NCBI GenBank assembly: GCA_029287875.1
Contig: JARFQH010000282.1
Span: forward strand, 1-19,390
Direction of reading: 5' to 3'
Origin: Desulfobacteraceae bacterium
GTDB lineage: Bacteria; Desulfobacterota; Desulfobacteria; Desulfobacterales; SG8-13
Length of the DNA stretch: 19,390 nt
Shown here: positions 15,062-19,390 of the stretch, piece after piece
Layout: every line of letters starts with the position of its first letter
Numbering within the stretch: the stretch's first letter is position 1
Program-made: the position numbers and the translations under genes
The notes under the pieces: model-generated
The model's database searches: none
The model's input: the letters and a program-made list of their open reading frames with translations, nothing else
Told to the model about the DNA's origin: nothing

Positions 15062-15118
15062 GCGTTTCAGTTTCAAGGCGTTCGATCGATTTGGTACGAA
15101 AATAGAACAGACCAGCAA

Positions 15119-15160
15119 ATAGAAATTTGAAACTTGAAAATTGAAACTCGAAACTCAAAA
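15119..15160 (+). repeat. Degenerate heptamer array, NTTGAAA type
   Basis: Six contiguous 7-mers can be read without gaps: ATAGAAA, TTTGAAA, CTTGAAA, ATTGAAA, CTCGAAA, CTCAAAA. The same family occurs on the opposite strand at 18925-18959. A 7-bp period does not match codons, so this is not a coding repeat. Confidence 0.7.
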
Positions 15161-15254
15161 ACCAGGAACTCGCGACCAGTGGTGGCGTCTTCGCCCATCC
15201 GGGTTTCGGCGCGTTGTTTTTATGCATGGTGGCGGTCAAAGAGGTCATGTTGGA

Positions 15255-15356
15255 TTAACACGAAAATAGAAGAAATCGGCGACATCCTTCAACTGGCAAA
15301 CGGGCTCAACGGGCCAAGCCGGCTAAACCTGACAAAGGTGGGCACCTCCGCCCGGA
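15255..15356 (+). repeat. Dispersed ~102-bp repeat, copy 2 (five 9-bp units)
   Basis: This is the second copy of the element at 137-229, in the same orientation, with about 92% identity outside one 9-nt insertion. The insertion is an additional 9-bp unit: CAAACGGGC, TCAACGGGC, CAAGCCGGC, TAAACCTGA, CAAAGGTGG. Similarity fades at both ends (TTAACACG left, CCCGGA right). I see no terminal inverted repeats or target duplications that would mark an insertion sequence. Confidence 0.75.
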
Positions 15357-15414
15357 CGATCTACCTGAGAAGCCTTGGACCTCACGTTGATGCACGGCAG
15401 CATCGGCAAGTGGT

Positions 15415-16308
15415 TCAGGAGGGCTTTTCCCGCAGCCGCGGCGTGTTGCCGTCCGATGCGACCATGTCCCGGAATTCCTTGACCGCCTGAAGGTAGACCG
15501 ACCCGCCTACCCGGGCGCTGTTGTTGTGTCCGCCGCCTAAAATGAGTTGCAGGCGCTTCGGAGCCCGCGTACGCTCGTACAGGCGCCGGCTCATGTCAAA
15601 CGGTGCCACGCTATCCTTTGTACCGTGGAGATAGAGAACCGGCACGCGCAGACGATCGACTTTAGAAAGTGAATCGAAGCGTTGCGTCAGAATCAGGTCG
15701 AGAGGAAAAACACGGTAGGCGCCGCCACGCGCCGCCATATCAAAGATAGAGGTGAAGGTCGCCTCGACGATCAGGCCTCTTGCTGTCGGATGGCGAACCG
15801 CCAGATCGATCGCCACCGCACCGCCCAGAGAATGGCCGTAAATCACGATGTCATCCGGCGCAATCTCCCGTTTAGTCACCAGATACTGCCACGCCGCTTC
15901 GGCGTCCTGATAGACCTTGGTTTCAGACGGGAAATCCCCGTCACTGCGGCCGTATCCCCTGTAACTGAGAAGCAGAACGGCAAATCCGAGACCGTGAAAC
16001 CGCTTGGCGTGTTCAACATTGGCACTGATATTCAGAGCGCTTCCGTGCAGGTAGAGCAAGGTCGACTTGCCGGCAGTGGCAGATGGAATCCACCAGGCGT
16101 GCACCCGCTCGACACCGCCGCTGTTTCCCGCGACCGGTATGAACACGTCCTCGTATGACAGACCGGTATCGGCGGGTGTGCTGGTGATTTGACGCTGGGG
16201 CCTAAAAATAAAGCGGGTCTGCTGCGACCACAGATATGCGCAGCCCAGAGTGTAAAAGAGGGCAATCAGGCTTGCGACCGAGCCGAGAACTGCCGTGGAT
16301 TTTTTCAA
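15415..16308 (-). CDS. Membrane-anchored alpha/beta hydrolase (BEM46/ABHD-like)
   Basis: This 297-aa serine hydrolase begins with an uncleaved-looking signal anchor (about residues 7-28), so the enzyme domain is probably periplasmic. The catalytic triad is visible: Ser160 in GHSLGG, Asp232 in HGTKDSV and His261 in GGGHNN. LLYLHGSA gives the oxyanion loop and SYRGYGRSDG the usual strand-turn. The start is a TTG at 16308 with AGGAG about 9 nt upstream; the product is family length from there. It follows the FTCD_C gene on the same strand after 137 nt and may be a separate unit. Substrate (ester, peptide or lipid) is unknown. Confidence 0.82.
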   Translation of the reverse strand: MKKSTAVLGSVASLIALFYTLGCAYLWSQQTRFIFRPQRQITSTPADTGLSYEDVFIPVAGNSGGVERVHAWWIPSATAGKSTLLYLHGSALNISANVEHAKRFHGLGFAVLLLSYRGYGRSDGDFPSETKVYQDAEAAWQYLVTKREIAPDDIVIYGHSLGGAVAIDLAVRHPTARGLIVEATFTSIFDMAARGGAYRVFPLDLILTQRFDSLSKVDRLRVPVLYLHGTKDSVAPFDMSRRLYERTRAPKRLQLILGGGHNNSARVGGSVYLQAVKEFRDMVASDGNTPRLREKPS

Positions 16309-16403
16309 TCTCCCTCACTCCTTTTGATGAATGCAGCGGGTGTTGTTGCAAAGAACGGCTGCATCCCCGCATGCGGACCCCGGGAACAAACGTTCAGGTA
16401 CGA

Positions 16404-16430
16404 CCAATGAGCGCGCATCACCATCATTGG
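16404..16430 (-). terminator. Inverted repeat downstream of the hut cluster
   Basis: CCAATGA (16404-16410) and TCATTGG (16424-16430) form a perfect 7-bp stem with a 13-nt loop, 16 nt past the end of the FTCD_C gene. No U-tract follows on the minus strand. It could be a weak terminator or a regulatory site ahead of the hydrolase gene. Confidence 0.35.
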
Positions 16431-16445
16431 AGATAATCCGCGTCA

Positions 16446-17060
16446 CTACGGGAGCCCCCCGAGAATCTCTTTTTCGCGGTTGACCAGTTCTTTCTCCAGC
16501 CTCTCGATTTTGCGGGTGATCTTTTCGACGAAATCGGCGTCTTGGACCGAGGTCAGGTTGATCCGGACGTTGCAGATGGCGGCCAGCCCGGCCGAACGGG
16601 CCATCATGGCCGCTACCGCGCCATCGGATACAGCGTTGGGATTGCCCTTCTTGACCACGTCGCCGGCCAGATCCAGGATCTGTTGCACCCGTTCGGCCAG
16701 CGCCAGCGGCACCAGCGCCGCCTGTTTCATCGCCGCCTGGATGGCCCGGCTGCGGGCTGCTTTTTCTGCAGCGTTGTCCTTTGGGAGCCTGTAGGCCGCA
16801 AGCACCTGCCGATAAGCGTCGGGATCCCGGTCGATGTCCTCGACGCACCGGTTAAGGAGATCAGCCGCGGCGGCAGCGGTCTCCTTCATCCTCTGCTCGA
16901 CGGCTTCGAAGCCTTTACGGCCGACCGTCAGTCCGGCAACCATTCCCGCAAGTGCAGCGGCCAGCGACGCGCCTAAAGCGGCCACGCTGCCGCCACCGGG
17001 TACCGGCGCGGCTGAAGCCGTTTGCTTCAGGTATTCTTTTATCGACAGATCAGCATACAT
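16446..17060 (-). CDS. fchA: Formiminotetrahydrofolate cyclodeaminase / methenyl-THF cyclohydrolase (FTCD_C)
   Basis: FTCD_C proteins convert formimino-THF to methenyl-THF with release of ammonia, or hydrolyse methenyl-THF, feeding one-carbon metabolism. The 204-aa product is a full-length single domain: PVPGGGSVAALGASLAAALAGMVAGLT near residues 19-45 is the family signature and VVKKGNPNAVSDGAVAAMMA near 138-157 the second conserved stretch. Of two adjacent ATGs (17063 and 17060) I chose 17060 because GAGGAG lies 7 nt upstream. The start overlaps the end of hutI by 11 nt, implying coupling. In many organisms this domain is fused to formiminotransferase; here it is separate and ftcD lies at the other end of the cluster. 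Whether it is a deaminase or only a cyclohydrolase cannot be told from sequence. Confidence 0.85.
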   Translation of the reverse strand: MYADLSIKEYLKQTASAAPVPGGGSVAALGASLAAALAGMVAGLTVGRKGFEAVEQRMKETAAAAADLLNRCVEDIDRDPDAYRQVLAAYRLPKDNAAEKAARSRAIQAAMKQAALVPLALAERVQQILDLAGDVVKKGNPNAVSDGAVAAMMARSAGLAAICNVRINLTSVQDADFVEKITRKIERLEKELVNREKEILGGLP

Positions 17061-18333
17061 CATCGCGCTCCTCGTGGCGGGTTTTGTCAAAAACGATCGT
17101 GCCTCTTTTGATCACTTTTTCGACCGTGCTGACGCCTATGTGGTAAGGGATGAAGGCGTAAGACGGAAATTCCAGAACGATGAGATCGGCCTGCTTGCCG
17201 GGGTCGATGCTGCCGATGGTGTCGGCCCGATCGAGGGCGGCGGCGCCGTTGATGGTCATCGCCGTCACCGCCTCTTCGATGCCGATCTCCATGTTGAGAA
17301 CGGACAATGCGAAGATCAGGGGAATCGACTCGCTGAAACAGCTGCCGGGATTGAAATCCGAGGCCAGCGCCACGGCACAGCCACGGTCGATCATGACCCG
17401 CGCCCGGGCGTAGGGTGCCTTCAGACTGAAAGCCGTTCCGGGCAGCAAGGTTGCGACGACGCCGGCCCGGGCGATATCGTCGATGCCGCGGTCGGATGCC
17501 TGCAGCAGATGATCGGCTGACACGGCCCCCAGTTCGGCCGCGAGTTCCGCGCCGCCCAGCGGCACGATCTCGTCGGCGTGGAGCTTCAACTTCAATCCAA
17601 GCTTGCGTGCCTTGAGCAGCAGGCGCCGGGATTGTGCGATCGAAAAAACGTTCTTCTCGCAAAAAACGTCGCAAAATTCGGCCAGTCCGCTTTCCGCAAC
17701 CACCGGCAGGACGGTCGCCATCATGAAATCGATAAAAGCCTCTTCCCGGTCCTTGTAATCGGGCGGCAGCGCATGGGCCCCCAGAAATGTCGGTACGATA
17801 TCGAGCGGGTGACAACCGGACAGGACCCGCATGGCCTCGAGTTGACGGATCTCGGTGTCCCGGTCGAGCCCGTAGCCGCTTTTGCCTTCAACCGTCGTCA
17901 CACCGAAGGAAAGCATGGCGTCGAGCCGCCTGCGGCCGGAGGCGACCAGCTCGTCCAAGCCGGCGCCGCGCGTGGCAGCGACCGTACTGATGATGCCACC
18001 GCCGCGTTGCATGATCTCCATGTAACTGTCACCGCGCAGCCGCCAGGCATACTCCTCCGCCCGGTAACCGCCGAATATAAAATGGGTGTGGGAATCGACA
18101 AACCCCGGCAGCACGGCCTTGGCGGCGGCATCGATGACCGTAAACCCGGTTGCATCCACACCCTGCAAAATATCGGCCGTGCGCCCGACAGCCCGGATGC
18201 GGCCATTCTCGGCAATGAGCGCCCCGTCTTCAATCAGGTGCAGATCGGCCATCTCGCTGCCGCTTTTGGCCTTGAATCCACTGCAGGTCACCAACTGCGC
18301 GGCGTTCTTGATGATGAGGTTCCCTTTGAGCAT
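17050..18333 (-). CDS. hutI: Imidazolonepropionase (histidine utilisation)
   Basis: HutI opens the ring of imidazolonepropionate to give N-formimino-L-glutamate, the third step of histidine breakdown in the cytoplasm. The 427-aa product is an amidohydrolase-superfamily TIM barrel with the metal motif DSHTHFIFGG (H82, H84) and the family stretch RGGGIISTVAATR. TTVEGKSGYGLD, LHADEI and ASDFNPGSC carry further metal and substrate residues. The frame extends 43 codons upstream, but the family begins at MLKGNLIIKNA. The ATG at 18333 is 4 nt after the DUF4019 stop, so I use it. Its own Shine-Dalgarno is weak, which suggests translation coupled to the upstream gene. hutH and hutU are not in the window. 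Confidence 0.93.
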   Translation of the reverse strand: MLKGNLIIKNAAQLVTCSGFKAKSGSEMADLHLIEDGALIAENGRIRAVGRTADILQGVDATGFTVIDAAAKAVLPGFVDSHTHFIFGGYRAEEYAWRLRGDSYMEIMQRGGGIISTVAATRGAGLDELVASGRRRLDAMLSFGVTTVEGKSGYGLDRDTEIRQLEAMRVLSGCHPLDIVPTFLGAHALPPDYKDREEAFIDFMMATVLPVVAESGLAEFCDVFCEKNVFSIAQSRRLLLKARKLGLKLKLHADEIVPLGGAELAAELGAVSADHLLQASDRGIDDIARAGVVATLLPGTAFSLKAPYARARVMIDRGCAVALASDFNPGSCFSESIPLIFALSVLNMEIGIEEAVTAMTINGAAALDRADTIGSIDPGKQADLIVLEFPSYAFIPYHIGVSTVEKVIKRGTIVFDKTRHEERDDVC

Positions 18334-18337
18334 ATTT

Positions 18338-18760
18338 CTATTTGATGTAGTAGCCTGAAACGCGCCACTGACCGTCTTTGTCCAGCATGGGTGTGATCGT
18401 TTCGACAGCTGAAGTCTTGTTTTCGAAGGATGTCGCAAACTGGATAACGACATACTCACCATCGGGCGCGCCGGGAAGAGAAGTGGCGAAGTTCTTGGCG
18501 TTCAGTCTTCTGGAGATGACCGCTCCCAACGGCACTCTGACGCTCTGAATCGATTGTTCCCATTGACTCTGGTTGACCATACCTTTGAAATACTCGGCCG
18601 CCTCCTTCCAACTCTCGGCAAACTTTCCATCGTCAACCAGCTTGAGCCAGTCTTCAGCGGCAACAACGGCCGGCTCTTCCTTACCTCCCTGGTCTGCAGA
18701 AGTCATAGCGGCTGATAGGATGACACACAGTGTGAGACCGATTGCCAACAGTTTAACCAT
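18338..18760 (-). CDS. Secreted DUF4019 domain protein
   Basis: The 140-aa product has a signal peptide (MVKLLAIGLTLCVILSAAMT, likely cleavage near residue 22) and a DUF4019 domain: AAEDWLKLVDDGKFAESWKEA at about 34-54 and DGQWRVSGYYIK at the end. DUF4019 proteins are small NTF2-like/cystatin-like secreted proteins without assigned function. The start is set by a strong GGGGAGGGGG Shine-Dalgarno. It sits between ftcD and hutI on the same strand, with hutI 4 nt downstream, so it is probably co-transcribed with enzymes it has no evident connection to. Confidence 0.82.
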   Translation of the reverse strand: MVKLLAIGLTLCVILSAAMTSADQGGKEEPAVVAAEDWLKLVDDGKFAESWKEAAEYFKGMVNQSQWEQSIQSVRVPLGAVISRRLNAKNFATSLPGAPDGEYVVIQFATSFENKTSAVETITPMLDKDGQWRVSGYYIK

Positions 18761-18862
18761 TTCCCCCTCCCCGGATGAAATCCTGCTTACCCCCTACTAT
18801 CCTGGTCGCCAACCTTGACCTCTACCCGTAATCTTAATTCTTTGACCGATCCCTTCGCCCGC

Positions 18863-18904
18863 TTTGCCCTGAACCCTGCACCGTTCACTTTGCACCCCTC
18901 AGCC
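18863..18904 (-). repeat. Degenerate heptamer array, NGGTGCA type
   Basis: On the minus strand six contiguous 7-mers read GGCTGAG, GGGTGCA, AAGTGAA, CGGTGCA, GGGTTCA, GGGCAAA. The adjoining segment 18820-18847 also divides into 7-mers (read on the plus strand: CTCTACC, CGTAATC, TTAATTC, TTTGACC), so much of the ftcD-DUF4019 gap is heptamer-like. Confidence 0.6.
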
Positions 18905-18924
18905 TTCCTCTCCATTCCCCCGAC

Positions 18925-18959
18925 TCTCAAGTCCCCAGTTTCAAGTCTCAAATTTCAAG
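18925..18959 (-). repeat. Degenerate heptamer array, NTTGAAA type, overlapping the ftcD stop
   Basis: On the minus strand five contiguous 7-mers read CTTGAAA, TTTGAGA, CTTGAAA, CTGGGGA, CTTGAGA. They match the array at 15119-15160. The ftcD stop codon (18948-18950) is inside the second unit, so the array supplies the last few codons of that gene. Confidence 0.7.
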
Positions 18960-19390
18960 CCTCGTCTCCAGCACCTGCTCCGCCGAAAAGTCCTCCAGCC
19001 CGAGGTAGTAGGCGGCCGTGTCGACCAGTGCCGCCATCGGCACCAGGCCGACGATCTCGCTGCCGACGACGTTCACCCCGTAGCGACGGGCCTCGATCCG
19101 GATCAGTTCAAAGGCCTGGTAGAGAGCGGTTTGGGTGTAATCGGTCATGTTGATCGACACCTGCACAATGCCGCGGTCCTGGAGACGCACCCCCATGGCC
19201 TTGCAGTAGCGCAGGCCGCCGTTGATGTGTCTCGCCCGCCGTGCGATGCCGTCGGCGATGTCCAGCCGGTCGGTGTCGAGGTTGACGTTGAAGGCCACAA
19301 GGGGCATGCGTGCGCCGACCGCCGTGACACCGGCGCTCGGATGGATTTCCGGCGGACCGTAGTCGGGCATCCATTCAGGAGCCTTCATTT
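18948..19390 (-). CDS. ftcD: Glutamate formimidoyltransferase, C-terminal part (cut by window edge)
   Basis: FtcD transfers the formimino group of N-formimino-L-glutamate to tetrahydrofolate. About 146 residues of the C-terminal part are present and the gene continues beyond the right end. Recognisable family stretches are HPSAGVTAVGARMPLVAFNVNL, then INGGLRYCKAMGV, VQVSINMTDYTQTALYQ and GSEIVGLVPMAALVD. No FTCD_C cyclodeaminase domain follows, so this is the single-domain form. Its stop lies inside a 7-bp repeat array, and the final residues (ETRLEI) partly come from it. It is the most upstream hut-related gene seen and probably leads the minus-strand cluster. Confidence 0.9.
   Translation of the reverse strand, partial: MKAPEWMPDYGPPEIHPSAGVTAVGARMPLVAFNVNLDTDRLDIADGIARRARHINGGLRYCKAMGVRLQDRGIVQVSINMTDYTQTALYQAFELIRIEARRYGVNVVGSEIVGLVPMAALVDTAAYYLGLEDFSAEQVLETRLEI

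Larger units (their letters stand above)
15062..15414. other. 353-bp non-coding, repeat-rich interval
   Basis: This gap between the convergent exporter and hydrolase genes holds a 7-bp-periodic array (15119-15160) and copy 2 of the dispersed element (15255-15356). ACGAAAATAGAA occurs twice (from about 15097 and inside copy 2). Short open frames cross it but show no family features. No strong terminator with a U-tract is visible for either gene. Confidence 0.6.

Noticed and set aside
15062..15414. CRISPR array
   Set aside because: The repeats are 7-9 bp, degenerate and contiguous without spacers, and no cas genes are present.
17578..18345. 255-codon plus-strand frame over hutI
   Set aside because: Antisense to hutI motifs; no start signal or domain.
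18334..18462. 43-codon N-terminal extension of hutI
   Set aside because: It overlaps the DUF4019 coding region in another frame and lies outside the HutI family; the ATG at 18333 is family-consistent.

Overview
The window reads as chromosome from a fairly GC-rich Gram-negative bacterium, most likely Desulfobacterota (a Desulfobacteraceae/Desulfosarcina-type sulfate reducer). That placement is an inference. It rests on the gene mix (AcuI-type acrylyl-CoA reductase, DUF1786 protein, DUF4388/DUF1566 protein, histidine-utilisation genes with separate FTCD domains) and on intergenic arrays of degenerate 7-bp repeats. There is no rRNA, tRNA, CRISPR array, insertion sequence or phage module. Nearly all genes look intact and housekeeping-like.

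Layout. 1-236: no convincing gene, but a ~93-bp element that recurs at 15255-15356. 237-815: acpH (ACP phosphodiesterase). 956-1456 (-): a small ribbon-helix-helix protein fused to a PilZ (cyclic-di-GMP) domain. Its promoter is near-consensus, overlaps ATTGTAT repeats, and places the predicted transcript start on the ATG. 1744-3292: an acuI-like reductase followed by an orphan FliN-domain protein. 3430-5871 (-): an 813-aa membrane protein with DUF4388, one membrane segment, about six helical repeats, a coiled coil and a DUF1566 domain. 6094-8781: a beta-CASP metallo-beta-lactamase RNase and a DUF1786 ASKHA-like protein, probably one operon. 8969-10831: an LtaS/sulfatase-type membrane transferase with an uncertain start. 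11009-15061: lon and a DHA2-type drug exporter, 3 nt apart. 15062-15414: repeat-rich non-coding DNA. 15415-16308 (-): a membrane-anchored alpha/beta hydrolase. 16446-19390 (-): ftcD (cut by the window edge), a secreted DUF4019 protein, hutI and an FTCD_C/fchA protein.

How the genes fit together. In the last cluster HutI makes formiminoglutamate, FtcD moves the formimino group to tetrahydrofolate, and the FTCD_C protein acts on the formimino- or methenyl-folate, linking histidine breakdown to one-carbon metabolism. Lon and the exporter are probably co-transcribed. Two themes deserve most attention. One is the RHH-PilZ protein, a candidate c-di-GMP-responsive, autoregulated and possibly leaderless transcription factor. 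The other is the set of non-coding repeats: a dispersed element carrying a 9-bp variable repeat, and 7-bp-periodic arrays, one of which contains the ftcD stop codon.
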